Source of the DNA: Halomonas sp. DQ26W
GTDB lineage: Bacteria; Pseudomonadota; Gammaproteobacteria; Pseudomonadales; Halomonadaceae
NCBI RefSeq assembly: GCF_003339685.1
Contig: NZ_QPKI01000031.1
Location: forward strand, 1-48,855
DNA length: 48,855 nucleotides
Direction of reading: 5' to 3'
Shown: positions 1 to 8,467 of the stretch, in pieces
Layout of the letters: each line of letters starts with the position of its first letter
Numbering within the stretch: the stretch's first letter is position 1
Made by a program: the position numbers and the translations under genes
Notes under the pieces: generated by a model
Told to the model about the DNA's origin: nothing
Seen by the model: only the letters and a program-made list of their open reading frames with translations
Database searches by the model: none

Positions 1-231
1 CACGGCAGGAAAATACAGCTGTTGGAGCGCTGGTTCCCATCGCGACTGGCGCCGCCAGGCGCCTTGGTAGGCACCACCACGGCAGGAAAATACAGCTGTT
101 GGAACGCTGGTTCCCATCGCGCCTGGCGCCGCCAGGCGCCTTGGCAGGCACCACCACGGCAGGAAAATACAGCTGTTGGAGCGCTGGTTCCCATCGCGAC
201 TGGCGCCGCCAGGCGCCTTGGCGGAGGCTGC
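1..231 (+). repeat. REP-like array 1: three tandem 77-bp copies
   Basis: Three copies with a 77-bp period start near 1, 78 and 155. Each reads CACGGCAGGAAAATACAG, then CTGTTGGAG or CTGTTGGAA, then the CGACTGG-type body and two GGCGCC hexamers separated by four bases. They match only the plus-type REP half of the longer units found at 4.4-6.7, 18.5, 20.1-20.9 and 22.0-22.6 kb. The array lies just 3' of the YkgJ-like gene on the opposite strand. Open frames run through it, but they are repeat artefacts. Confidence 0.85.
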
Positions 232-236
232 CGACG

Positions 237-488
237 TCAGGTCGCCAGCTCCAGGGCGGAGATCCGCTCCAGCGCTCGATAGCGATCGTTGCCGCACAGT
301 GAATGGTCGTAGTCGAAGCGTTCACAAACAGCGGGGCGTCGCGGGTCACCAAACAGCCGGCAAAGGTTGGCGTCGTCTAGCTGTACGCAGCGCACCCCGG
401 CAGGCTTACCCTGGGGCATTCCGGGTATCGCCGAGCTGATCGATGGCGCAATACAGCAGGCACCGCAGCCGGGGCGGCAGGCGCTCAA
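237..488 (-). CDS. YkgJ-like cysteine-cluster protein
   Basis: This small protein of about 83 residues resembles the YkgJ/UPF0153 family, which is thought to bind zinc or iron through clustered cysteines and has no firmly assigned function. An N-terminal CRPGCGACC motif is followed by single cysteines in the RCVQLDD, CRLFGD, AVCERF and SLCGN segments, the usual family layout. I place the start at a TTG overlapping the TGA of the upstream QueD-like gene (TTGA), because the family similarity begins exactly there and no ATG is in frame nearby. It is the last gene of the queuosine operon. Being a minor operon passenger is an inference from spacing. The TTG start is the weakest part of the call. 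Confidence 0.7.
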   Translation of the reverse strand: MSACRPGCGACCIAPSISSAIPGMPQGKPAGVRCVQLDDANLCRLFGDPRRPAVCERFDYDHSLCGNDRYRALERISALELAT

Positions 489-1330
489 GGCTGTGCCTCC
501 GCAATCGCCCCCTTGTCGACTCCCTCGAAGGCCTTGACCCGCGTGGCGCGTCCGGTCTCCTTGGTGATTTGTCGTGCCAGCCAGCCGGCGATATATTCCA
601 CGGTGGTAGGGTTGGGTAGCGTCAGGCAACGCTCCGTGGGCAGCCGGATCATGAAACGGCCCTGCTCGGCCTGGTAGCGGCTGGTCATCATGCCGCGAAC
701 CACGGAATCGGTGCCGGTTGCGATGTCCGCCGCGTCGACCAGGTAGCGATCTCCCAGGCGCTCGGCCCATTCCGCTTCCAGCCCCGGCATGCGCACACCG
801 CGCTGCCAGATATGCAGGCGAGAGCGGTGCCCGTGGGCGATGCGCTGACAGTTGCCGACATGGCGCTTGAGCCCATGGCTATAGGTATAGGCGGCTCCGT
901 CGATCACTTCATCGCGAAGGCGCAGGCGAATGTCGCTGACCCGCGGCGGCGGTCGCTTCATCATCTCCTTCGCTAACAGGTCTGCCAGGCGCTCGGTGGT
1001 GATCGCCGGCCACGGCAGCAGGGTAAAGGCCTGCCGCGGGGCGCGAATCTCCATGGCGTAGGGGTGGGTGGCGCGCACGCAGAGCCCTTCATTGCATTCG
1101 AAGATGTCCAGCCCGGGCGCCTTCGTCGGGATCAGCAGCGTATGGTCGACGCCGCCATCCAGGCGCGACTTGATCCACGGCTTGACCTCGCCGAAGTCGA
1201 ACAGCATGCCATCCTCGCCGAGCTCGCCATCGAGCTCGGCATCCACGTGCCAGCTGGCGCCGATCAGGCCGCGCTGCGGGCACCACAGGGAGATATCGAG
1301 ATGGCTCAGCCGGTTGACGAACAATGTCAT
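485..1330 (-). CDS. queD: QueD-like 6-carboxytetrahydropterin synthase family protein, extended
   Basis: QueD enzymes convert dihydroneopterin triphosphate to 6-carboxytetrahydropterin, the first committed step to queuosine. The first 75 residues carry family features: NRLSHLD near the start, a cysteine in LWCPQRG, a histidine in ASWHVD, the GMLFDFGEVK stretch and the GGVDHTLL motif. At 281 residues it is more than twice the usual length of about 120, and the tail of some 200 residues is unrecognised. The HGH zinc motif is not intact (GASWH instead), so activity is uncertain. The ATG overlaps the queE stop (TGATG), which suggests translational coupling. Context (queC and queE upstream) supports a queuosine role. 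The family call is fairly safe; catalytic function is inferred. Confidence 0.7.
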   Translation of the reverse strand: MTLFVNRLSHLDISLWCPQRGLIGASWHVDAELDGELGEDGMLFDFGEVKPWIKSRLDGGVDHTLLIPTKAPGLDIFECNEGLCVRATHPYAMEIRAPRQAFTLLPWPAITTERLADLLAKEMMKRPPPRVSDIRLRLRDEVIDGAAYTYSHGLKRHVGNCQRIAHGHRSRLHIWQRGVRMPGLEAEWAERLGDRYLVDAADIATGTDSVVRGMMTSRYQAEQGRFMIRLPTERCLTLPNPTTVEYIAGWLARQITKETGRATRVKAFEGVDKGAIAEAQP

Positions 1331-1974
1331 CAGTCGAACCCCGCAATTTTGTGGGTTTGCAGCGACAGCCGCCACTGCGGATGGGCCAGGCAGTAGGCCA
1401 CGGTGGCGCTCATATGGTTTTCCCGCTTGCCCAGGGGCGCGCTGTCCATCGGCTGCAGGAAGAAATGGCGAAAATCGAGCCGCTGAAAGCGCTCCGGGGC
1501 TGCGTCCTGCTGGGGGTAGACCAGCTTGATCTCGTCGCCGCCGGTCACCGCCAGCTCCGAGGCCCCCTTGGGGCTGACGCAGAGCCAGTCGATGCCCGGC
1601 GGCGGCATGATAGTACCGTTGGTTTCCACCGCCACCTCGAAGCCCTGCCGGTGCATGGCGACAATCAGCGCCTCGTCGAGCTGCAGCAACGGCTCGCCGC
1701 CGGTGAATACCACATAGGGAGTCGCAACCCCATCGTGGTCTGGCCACAGCGCGGTCAGATGGGCGGCCAGGGCTTCGGCTTTATCGAAACGACCGCCGTT
1801 CTGGCCGTCGGTGCCGAGGAAGTCGGTATCGCAAAAGGTGCAGGCGGCGGTGGCACGGTCCCGCTCGCGGCCCGACCACAGATTGCAGCCGGTGAAACGG
1901 CAGAACACGCTGGCTCGCCCGGCCTGGCCGCCTTCCCCCTGCAGCGTATAGAACGCCTCCTTGACGCTATACAT
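1330..1974 (-). CDS. queE: 7-carboxy-7-deazaguanine synthase
   Basis: QueE is a radical SAM enzyme that turns 6-carboxytetrahydropterin into 7-carboxy-7-deazaguanine for queuosine tRNA modification. The 214-residue protein has [11 protein letters not shown] near the N terminus and the QueE version of the iron-sulfur ligand set: CRFTGCNLW, then about fourteen residues, then [17 protein letters not shown] (SAM binding) and VETNGT follow. The ATG at 1974 fits the family N terminus ([15 protein letters not shown]) and has a GAGGGG-type ribosome site. It overlaps the queC 3' end by 8 bp, and its own stop overlaps the queD-like start. Confidence 0.95.
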   Translation of the reverse strand: MYSVKEAFYTLQGEGGQAGRASVFCRFTGCNLWSGRERDRATAACTFCDTDFLGTDGQNGGRFDKAEALAAHLTALWPDHDGVATPYVVFTGGEPLLQLDEALIVAMHRQGFEVAVETNGTIMPPPGIDWLCVSPKGASELAVTGGDEIKLVYPQQDAAPERFQRLDFRHFFLQPMDSAPLGKRENHMSATVAYCLAHPQWRLSLQTHKIAGFD

Positions 1975-2749
1975 CGGACGCCCCTCTGGAAGCCAACGCG
2001 GCGGCTTCGGGCCGCTGAACAGTGTCGGCGGCTTCGGGCCGTGTAGAACTGGCGGCGGCTTCGGGCCGCTGTAGATAGCCGAGTGGGTCGCTGACACCAT
2101 TGGCAGCAAAAGCTTCTAACCGCTCACGGCAGCTGCCGCAGTGACCACAGGCGAGCTCACGGCCCAGGTAGCAGGTCCAGGTGTCGGCGTAGTCGAGCCC
2201 CATGGCCAGACCCTCGGCAAGAATTTCTGCCTTGGTCGAACCCAGGTAGGGCGCATTGATCTGCACCGGCTCGAAGTTGGCGATGCCCGCCACCGCATTC
2301 ATGCGTTCGACGAACTCCGGCCGACAGTCGGGGTAGAGCACATGGTCGCCGCCGTGGGCGCCGTAGTCGACGCGCCCGGCGCCGATATTCACCGCCTTGG
2401 CGATGGCCAGCGACAGCAGGATCATGTTGCGATTGGGCACCACCGTGGCGGTCAGGTTGTCGCTGGCGTAGTCGCCTTCGGGCATGTCGCGGCCGGCATC
2501 GGTCAGGGCCGAATTGTCGATCAGGCCGTGGATGGCGCGAATATCGACCACCTGATGCGGTACGTCGAGCTCGCGACACACCCTGGCGGCCACCTCGAGT
2601 TCGCGGGCGTGGCGCTGGCCGTAGTTGAAGGAGAGGGCGTGTACCGCCAGCCCCTCGCGCAGGGCGCGGTGCAGCACGGTAAAGGAATCCATGCCACCGG
2701 AGTAGATCACCACGGTAGCGGGCACGGAAGAAGTATCAGACTGGGTCAT
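1967..2749 (-). CDS. queC: 7-cyano-7-deazaguanine synthase
   Basis: QueC makes preQ0 from 7-carboxy-7-deazaguanine, using ATP and ammonia. The 260-residue protein shows the PP-loop YSGGMDS near residue 17, the FNYGQRH segment, TVVPNRNM, and the zinc site [10 protein letters not shown] near residue 220. After that site the usual enzyme ends within a few residues. Here a tail of about 38 residues follows, containing three RPEAA repeats encoded by three GC-rich direct repeats. The tail overlaps the queE start. The ATG at 2749 was chosen because similarity starts at VVIYSGG soon after it; upstream in-frame codons are unlike the family. Confidence 0.95.
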   Translation of the reverse strand: MTQSDTSSVPATVVIYSGGMDSFTVLHRALREGLAVHALSFNYGQRHARELEVAARVCRELDVPHQVVDIRAIHGLIDNSALTDAGRDMPEGDYASDNLTATVVPNRNMILLSLAIAKAVNIGAGRVDYGAHGGDHVLYPDCRPEFVERMNAVAGIANFEPVQINAPYLGSTKAEILAEGLAMGLDYADTWTCYLGRELACGHCGSCRERLEAFAANGVSDPLGYLQRPEAAASSTRPEAADTVQRPEAAALASRGASDV

Positions 2750-2988
2750 TTGAAAACTCGTTGTCGGAGAATTTATCGGGCGGCTTAAAATGAAAGCCGC
2801 TGGCCGGGGTCCGGTCCGGCGCGGGCCAAGTTTACGTAACGGGACGAAATCTGGCCAGGACCGGTGCCAGTTGCTAAGATTCTCGCCCCTCATCAAGCAC
2901 CCAGTGGGCTATCCGAACGAGCGCTGTGGCCTTCCAGCAGAGCGCGTCAGCTAGCACCCGGTGCCATCGTCCTGAAAACGGTGACCTT
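2750..2988. promoter_or_regulatory. Divergent intergenic region, queC / trhP
   Basis: These 239 bp separate two divergently transcribed genes and must carry both promoters. I see no convincing sigma-70 hexamers and no preQ1 riboswitch-like structure. A GC-rich inverted segment around 2800-2830 (CCGGGGTCCGGTCCGG) could form a hairpin, but its meaning is unclear. Confidence 0.3.
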
Positions 2989-4416
2989 ATGAAAGCCCCT
3001 GAACTGCTGTCCCCCGCGGGGACGTTCAAGAACATGCGCTACGCCTTCGCCTATGGCGCCGATGCCGTGTACGCCGGCCAGCCGCGCTACTCGCTGCGCG
3101 TGCGTAACAACGACTTCAAGATCGATAACCTGCACAAGGGCATCGCCTACGCCCACGAGCGGGGCAAGCAGTTCTACGTCGCCTCCAACATAGCGCCGCA
3201 CAACAGCAAGCTAAAGACCTACCTGCGCGACATGCAACCGGTCATCGAGGCCGGGCCCGATGCGCTGATCATGTCTGACCCCGGGCTGATCATGATGGTT
3301 CGCGAGCGCTGGCCCGACCAGGTGATCCACCTCTCGGTACAGTCCAACGTGGTCAATTACGCCGCGGCGCGGTTCTGGCAGAAGCAGGGTATCAGTCGCA
3401 TCATCCTCTCCCGCGAACTGTCGCTGGCCGAGATCGGCGAAATACGCGCCGAGTGCCCCGACCTGGAGATCGAGACCTTCGTCCACGGCGCCCTGTGCAT
3501 CGCCTATTCCGGCCGCTGCCTGCTGTCCGGCTACTTCAACCACCGCGACCCCAACCAGGGCACCTGCACCAACGCCTGTCGCTGGAAGTACAACACCGTG
3601 GCTGCTGCAACCGACGAGACGGGCGACATGGTACCCGCCAACTCCGCCCGCGCCCACGCCGGCAGTGGGGTGTGGACTCCTGATCAAGGTGGGCTGATCG
3701 CCTCCGGCGGTGGCAGCGCCGCGTTCGCCGAAGTGGCCGAAAGCACCGCCACCGCCGGTGGCGTGGAAGGCCAGGATGAACTCTCGGCACTGATCGAAGA
3801 TCGCACCCGCCCGGGCGAGCTGATGCCGGTCTTCGAGGACGAGCACGGCACCTACATCATGAACTCCAAGGACCTGCGCGCCGTCCAGCACGTGCCGCAG
3901 CTCACCCAGATGGGTGTCACCTCGTTGAAGATCGAAGGGCGCACCAAGTCCCACTACTACGTGGCACGCACCGCCCAGGTCTATCGCCGCGCCATCGACG
4001 ACGCTGTAGCCGGTCGTCCCTTCGACATGTGCCTGATGGACGAACTCGACAACCTTGCCAACCGTGGCTACACCGAAGGCTTCTACCGTCGCCACGTCCA
4101 CGACGAATACCAGAACTACCAGCAAGGCAGCTCCGTCGGCGTGCATCAACAGTTCGTCGGCGAAGTGATGGGCTACGACCCCGGCTGCGGCGTGATGGAA
4201 ATCGACGTCAAGAACCGCTTCGAAGTCGGCGACGGCATGGAACTGATGCTGCCCGGCGGCAACCGCCGCTTCACTCTCGAACACATCGAGAACAAGCACG
4301 GCGAATCCACCGGCGCCGCCCCCGGCTCCGGTCACATCGTCCGCATCCCCATCCCCGGCGAACCCATCGAACCGGAGCGTATCGAATACGCGCTGCTGAT
4401 GCGGGATCTCGTTTAG
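2989..4416 (+). CDS. trhP: tRNA hydroxylation protein TrhP (YegQ), peptidase U32 family
   Basis: TrhP takes part in 5-hydroxyuridine formation at the tRNA wobble position, using prephenate (known for the E. coli protein). The 475-residue sequence begins MKAPELLSPAGTFKN and has the U32 segment ETFVHGALCIAYSGRCLLSGY, followed by GTCTNACRWKY with the iron-sulfur cysteines. EDEHGTYIMNSKDLRA and LKIEGRTKS near residues 280-320 are diagnostic. A poorly conserved linker of about 65 residues after CRWKY is somewhat longer than in E. coli. The ATG at 2989 follows GGTGA. REP-like repeats begin 11 bp after the stop. Confidence 0.93.
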   Translation: MKAPELLSPAGTFKNMRYAFAYGADAVYAGQPRYSLRVRNNDFKIDNLHKGIAYAHERGKQFYVASNIAPHNSKLKTYLRDMQPVIEAGPDALIMSDPGLIMMVRERWPDQVIHLSVQSNVVNYAAARFWQKQGISRIILSRELSLAEIGEIRAECPDLEIETFVHGALCIAYSGRCLLSGYFNHRDPNQGTCTNACRWKYNTVAAATDETGDMVPANSARAHAGSGVWTPDQGGLIASGGGSAAFAEVAESTATAGGVEGQDELSALIEDRTRPGELMPVFEDEHGTYIMNSKDLRAVQHVPQLTQMGVTSLKIEGRTKSHYYVARTAQVYRRAIDDAVAGRPFDMCLMDELDNLANRGYTEGFYRRHVHDEYQNYQQGSSVGVHQQFVGEVMGYDPGCGVMEIDVKNRFEVGDGMELMLPGGNRRFTLEHIENKHGESTGAAPGSGHIVRIPIPGEPIEPERIEYALLMRDLV

Positions 4417-4427
4417 GTCGCTGACTT

Positions 4428-4880
4428 TGTTGGAGCGCCGCTCTGCGTCGCGACTGGCGCCGGCAGGCGCCTCGGCGGAGGCCGCGGCGTCAGCAGTAGC
4501 CGCCAGCATCGGCAACACCGCCGGGAGTCCTTCGGCCTCCAGTCGTGATCTGAAGATACTCCTACAGGGTGGTAGTCGCCTGTTATGGCAGGAAAAAGCA
4601 GCTGTAGGAGCGCTGCTCCGCATCGCGACTGGCGCCGCCAGGCGCCTCGGCGGAGGCGGCCGAGGTTGGCAGTGGTCGCCACACCGGCAACACCGCCGGG
4701 AGGCCTGCGGCCTCCAGTCGTGATCTAAAGATTCTCCTACAGGGTGGTAGTCGCCTGTTATGGCAGGAAAAAGCAGCTGTAGGAGCGCTGCTCCGCATCG
4801 CGACTGGCGCCGCCAGGCGCCTTGGCGGAGGCGGCCGAGGTTGGCAGTGGTCGCCACACCGGCAACACCGCGGTCGCGAG
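4428..4880 (+). repeat. REP-like array 2, left of the RAYT gene
   Basis: About two and a half composite units with cores near 4449, 4625 and 4799 (period 174-176 bp). Each unit has a plus REP (GGAGCGC, CGACTGGCGCC, GGCGCC) and a minus REP seen as GGAGTCCTTCGGCCTCC or GGAGGCCTGCGGCCTCC followed by AGTCGTGATCT. The linkers between the REP heads are of the GGTGGTAGTCGCC type, and their flanking stems read CTCCTACAG / CTGTAGGAG. The array breaks off after GGCAACACCGC, 28 bp before the RAYT stop codon. Confidence 0.88.
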
Positions 4881-4908
4881 CTAAAGCTGCCCCAGCAGTT
4901 AATAATCA

Positions 4909-5346
4909 TCAATCCAGCCATATCGCATTCCAATAGGGATACTCCCCGATATTCTCCACCAGCCCAGCCCGTAGCGGATTGGCGACGATATAACGGGCAA
5001 CGGTTCGAATATCCTCGTCAGATCGCAGGGCGCGGTCGTAATAGCCGGTATCCCATACCCGCAGCCCGACTGACATCGAAACATGGGATTTGTATAGCCT
5101 CACGGCATGCGCGAGATTACCTTTCAGTTGCAGCAGCCAGTGGACATGGTCGGGCATGACGACAAAGGACTGTGTCTCGCATTGCGCTTCAAGGGTGGAA
5201 ATAGAAAACGTACGGCAGGCTTTGCACGCGGTACGAAAATCAGCAAAGAACGGATAGCGACGTCGCGTAACAAGCGTGATGTGGTAATAGTGGCCGGGGA
5301 TAGAGCGACGGCCTGTTCTGAGAGCGTGCATACCGGGCGTTGTCAT
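4909..5346 (-). CDS. rayT: REP-associated tyrosine transposase (RAYT, IS200/IS605-like Y1)
   Basis: RAYTs are single-copy domesticated relatives of IS200/IS605 transposases that bind and cleave REP hairpins and are thought to spread them. The 145-residue protein has the HUH metal motif as MPDHVHWLL near residue 65 and the catalytic tyrosine region ARYIVANPLRAGLVENI near residues 117-133. The N terminus GHYYHITLVTRRR is typical. The gene sits alone on the minus strand between two arrays of REP-like units, the usual arrangement of RAYT and cognate REPs. The catalytic residues appear intact, so it may be active. No inverted ends of a classical IS are visible. Confidence 0.92.
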   Translation of the reverse strand: MTTPGMHALRTGRRSIPGHYYHITLVTRRRYPFFADFRTACKACRTFSISTLEAQCETQSFVVMPDHVHWLLQLKGNLAHAVRLYKSHVSMSVGLRVWDTGYYDRALRSDEDIRTVARYIVANPLRAGLVENIGEYPYWNAIWLD

Positions 5347-5472
5347 TATATAAACTCATGTTGGGCTGGCTCTATTTAGAGTATTTGACTGGGCTAATAT
5401 GTCGGTAAGCTATTTGCGGATCTTGTTGTAGGCCGTGACCAACAGAGCGTGTAATCATTTTGTGGCGTTTTG

Positions 5473-6675
5473 TCGCCACACCGGCAACACCGCCGGGAGT
5501 CCTTCGGCCTCCAGTCGTGATCTAAAGATACTCCAACAACGGCGTGGCACCGTCGGTGGAGAGAGCAGCTGTTGGAGCGCTCGGTTCGGCGCTCCGAGTC
5601 CCCATCGCGACTGGCGCCGTCAGGCGCCTCGGCGGAGGCTGAAACGCTGGCAGTGGTCGCCGGCATTGGCAACACCGCCGGGAGGCCTGCGGCCTCCAGT
5701 CGTGAGCTGAAGCTACTCCGACAGCGGCGTGGCAACGTTGGTGGAGAAAGCCGCTGTTGGAGCGCTGCTCCGCATCGCGACTGGCGCCGATAGGCGCCTC
5801 GGCGGAGGCGGCCGAGGTTGGCAGTGGTCGCCACACCGGCAACACCGCCGGGAGTCCTTCGGCCTCCAGTCGTGAGCTGAAGCTACTCCGACAGCGGCGT
5901 GGCAACGTTGGTGGAGAAAGCCGCTGTTGGAGCGCTGCTCCGCATCGCGACTGGCGCCGATAGGCGCCTCGGCGGAGGCGGCCGAGGTTGGCAGTGGTCG
6001 CCACACCGGCAACACCGCCGGGAGTCCTTCGGCCTCCAGTCGTGAGCTGAAGCTACTCCGACAGCGGCGTGGCAGCGTCGGTGGAGAGAATCGCTGTTGG
6101 AGCGCTGGTTTCCATCGCGACTGGCGCCGATAGGCGCCTTGGCGGAGGCGGCTGAGGTTGGCAGTGGTCGCCACACCGGCAACCCCGCCGGGAGGCCTTC
6201 GGCCTCCAGTCGTGATCTGAAGCTACTCCAACAACGGTGTGGCAGCGTCGGTGGAGAGAATCGCTGTTGGAGCGCTGGTTTCCATCGCGACTGGCGCCGA
6301 TAGGCGCCTTGGCGGAGGCGGCTGAGGTTGGCAGTGGTCGCCACACCGGCAACACCGCCGGGAGTCCTTCGGCCTCCAGTCGTGAGCTGAAGCTACTCCT
6401 ACAGGGTGGTAGTCGCCTGTTATGGCAGGAAAAAGCAGCTGTTGGAGCGCTGCTCCGCATCGCGACTGGCGCCGATAGGCGCCTTGGCGGAGGCCACGGC
6501 GTTGGCAATGGTCGCTGGCACTGGCACTGGCAACCCCGCCGGGAGGCCTGCGGCCTCCAGTCGTGATCTGAAGATACTCCTACAGGGTGGTAGTCGCCTG
6601 TTATGGCAGGAAAAAGCAGCTGTAGGAGCGCTGCTCCGCATCGCGACTGGCACCGATAGGCGCCTCGGCGGAGGT
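5473..6675 (+). repeat. REP-like array 3: seven tandem composite units
   Basis: The largest array has cores near 5607, 5777, 5947, 6117, 6287, 6461 and 6643, mostly with a 170-bp period. The 170-bp period is not a multiple of three, so it does not encode a repeat protein. Linkers between REP heads alternate between the GCGTGGCAACGTTGGTGGAG type and the GGTGGTAGTCGCC type. Several heads read CTCCGACAGCGGC / GCCGCTGTTGGAG, a 13-position stem with one G-T pair. The array fills the convergent space between the RAYT side and the Tus-like gene. Confidence 0.9.
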
Positions 6676-6687
6676 GGTAACCCTTTT

Positions 6688-7563
6688 TCACGCACTCCGG
6701 TAGCGGAAGACTCTCAGGCTGGGGAGGAAGGGGGTCTCTTCCAGGCGTTCGTCGCTGCGCCGGGCGCGGGTGCGGGTTTCCGGCGGTGCGGCGGGGGGCA
6801 GGTTGTGGTCGGGCAGGCGGCCGCGGGGGGTGGGCAGAAAGAGGGGCAGGGCGACGTTCATGGCGCGCCGGGTGCGCCCGTCGTCCAGCGGTTCGGTGTA
6901 GAACAGGTTGGCGCGCATCAGCGGTGCCTGGCTCTGCACCTGGGCGAGGGGTTCGTCCGCGGGCAGGCCGGCGAGCTTGCGCAACTGGATGCGCACGTGG
7001 GGCGCGTCGGTGTCCAGCGTCATCAGCTTGTTCTCGACATCGCCCACGCTGAGCCGCTTGATCGAGCGGCCGCTGGAATACCAGGCCAGGCGTACCCGTG
7101 CCACCGGGGCTTCGGCCACGGGAATGGCTCGCCAGCACTGCTTGAGGTGCAGCCGGGCGAGGCCGCTGCCGCGCAGGTGATCGTGAAGCTCGGGATGTCG
7201 AAACGGCAGCACCGCCTTGGCTTCGAGCAGCAGTGGCGGGTGGTGGTCGCGGATATGGGCCAGCTGTCTGGCGAATTCGGCCTTGGCGCCATTCACCGCG
7301 GCGACCTTCTCCAGCAGGATGTCGTCGGCGGCGACCAGCCCCACATGGCTGCGAGTGGCGCGGCCGTCCTGGCCATCCTGATACCAGAAGTCGAGCAGGG
7401 CACGGCGTAGCCATGCCTCACTGGCATCGGCCTGGAAGGCCCAAGCTTCAGCAGGCGAGCGGCTATAGGCCGCCAGCAGTTCCTCGCTGCACTCGATCAG
7501 CGCATCGAAGGCCGCTTCCAGCTCGGCCAGCAGGCGGTAGGAGGGCGCCGGCGCCGTGCTCAC
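6688..7563 (-). CDS. tus: Tus-family DNA replication terminus site-binding protein
   Basis: Tus proteins bind Ter sites and stop replication forks from one side. The 291-residue protein has no simple motif, but its central part is collinear with E. coli Tus as I recall that sequence: a basic-aromatic stretch near residue 60, HVGLVAADDILLEKVAAVNGAK-like residues near 80, then HDHLRGSGL, and RLAWYSSGRSIKRL near residue 160, corresponding to RFGWANKHIIKNL in E. coli. The end FLPSLRVFRYRSA matches the basic C terminus loosely. I chose the GTG overlapping the yacG stop (GTGA). An ATG 11 codons upstream is possible. An alignment against PF05472 would settle it. Confidence 0.65.
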   Translation of the reverse strand: MSTAPAPSYRLLAELEAAFDALIECSEELLAAYSRSPAEAWAFQADASEAWLRRALLDFWYQDGQDGRATRSHVGLVAADDILLEKVAAVNGAKAEFARQLAHIRDHHPPLLLEAKAVLPFRHPELHDHLRGSGLARLHLKQCWRAIPVAEAPVARVRLAWYSSGRSIKRLSVGDVENKLMTLDTDAPHVRIQLRKLAGLPADEPLAQVQSQAPLMRANLFYTEPLDDGRTRRAMNVALPLFLPTPRGRLPDHNLPPAAPPETRTRARRSDERLEETPFLPSLRVFRYRSA

Positions 7564-7787
7564 CGGTCGTCGCCTCGCTCGGCCCGGGCCAGCCACTCTT
7601 CGATGTTGTGCTCGTCCATCGCTGGCTCACCGGCGATACGGTGCGATTCGTCGGCCCAGGCACCCAGGTCGAGCATCTTGCACCGCTCGCTGCAGAAAGG
7701 GCGGTAAGGGTTTTGTTCGCTCCATTCCACCTTGGTCTTGCATTGGGGACAGGCGACTTTCAGGGGACGTTGGTTCGGTTGGCTCAT
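7560..7787 (-). CDS. yacG: DNA gyrase inhibitor YacG
   Basis: YacG is a small zinc protein that inhibits DNA gyrase. The 75-residue sequence has both zinc half-sites, VACPQCKTKVEW and PFCSERCKMLDLGAWADE, which is the full family signature. The ATG at 7787 gives the standard N terminus. It lies directly downstream of coaE and overlaps the Tus-like gene by 4 bp, so pilD, coaE, yacG and the Tus-like gene probably share a transcript. Linkage of pilD, coaE and yacG is common in gammaproteobacteria. Confidence 0.95.
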   Translation of the reverse strand: MSQPNQRPLKVACPQCKTKVEWSEQNPYRPFCSERCKMLDLGAWADESHRIAGEPAMDEHNIEEWLARAERGDDR

Positions 7788-7821
7788 GAATCCGTTAGGC
7801 GTTGGTGGGTATAGGGACATT

Positions 7822-8439
7822 CTAGCGCCCTCGGGCCAACTCACGATACAGGCGATCCAGCTCTGCCACCTGGGCCTTCAGCCGGGCTTCATCGCCGCCG
7901 TTGTCGATCACGTCGTCGGCCCGGGCCAGGCGCTCGGCGCGGGGCATCTGCGCGGCGACGATGGCGCGGGCCTGGTCCTCATCGACATCGTCACGGGCGG
8001 CGGTGCGGGCGATCTGCAGGCTTTCCGGCACGTCGATCACCAGGCAGCGGTCAGCCATCTCGCTCTGGCCTGACTCGAATAGCAGCGGCGAGACCAGCAG
8101 CACGTAGGGCGCGCCTTCGGCCTGCAGCCGTTCCAGGTGGGCGACGATGCGCTGCCGAATACGTGGGTGCGTCACCGACTCCAGCCATTTGCGCTCGGCC
8201 GGGTCGGCGAAGACGATCTCGCGCAGTGCCCGGCGGTTGAGGCTGCCGTCTTCCTGCAGCACCGGCCGGCCCTCCTCTCGGGAATAGCGTTCGGCGATCT
8301 CGGCAAGGGCCGGTTCGCCGGGCTCGACCACTTCGCGGGCCACGTCGTCGGCATCCACCCAAGGGGCGCCCAGCGCCGCGAACGCCCGTGCCACGGTGGA
8401 CTTGCCCGAAGCGATGCCGCCGGTCACGCCAATGATCAC
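7822..8439 (-). CDS. coaE: Dephospho-CoA kinase
   Basis: CoaE phosphorylates dephospho-CoA, the last step of coenzyme A synthesis. The 205-residue protein starts MIIGVTGGIASGKSTVARAF, with the Walker A motif, followed by VDADDVAREVVEPG, the HPRIRQRI segment near residue 100 and LLFESG near 122. The length is standard. The start ATG at 8439 lies 28 bp after the pilD stop. Confidence 0.96.
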   Translation of the reverse strand: MIIGVTGGIASGKSTVARAFAALGAPWVDADDVAREVVEPGEPALAEIAERYSREEGRPVLQEDGSLNRRALREIVFADPAERKWLESVTHPRIRQRIVAHLERLQAEGAPYVLLVSPLLFESGQSEMADRCLVIDVPESLQIARTAARDDVDEDQARAIVAAQMPRAERLARADDVIDNGGDEARLKAQVAELDRLYRELARGR

Positions 8440-8467
8440 ATGAACTCTCCGTGAATTCGGGATGGAA

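Noticed and set aside
3211..4857. Long minus-strand frame of 548 codons opposite trhP
   Set aside because: It is the antisense frame of a well-recognised gene and then runs into repeats; no family features.
5473..6675. Repeat arrays as CRISPR or as coding tandem repeats
   Set aside because: The unit is ~170 bp with no 28-37-bp repeat/spacer alternation, and the period is not a multiple of three. Open frames through the arrays on both strands follow from GC-rich repeats.
6053..7414. Minus-strand frame of 453 codons over repeats and the Tus-like gene
   Set aside because: Out of frame with the Tus-like protein and composed of repeat translation plus Arg/Pro-rich shadow sequence.
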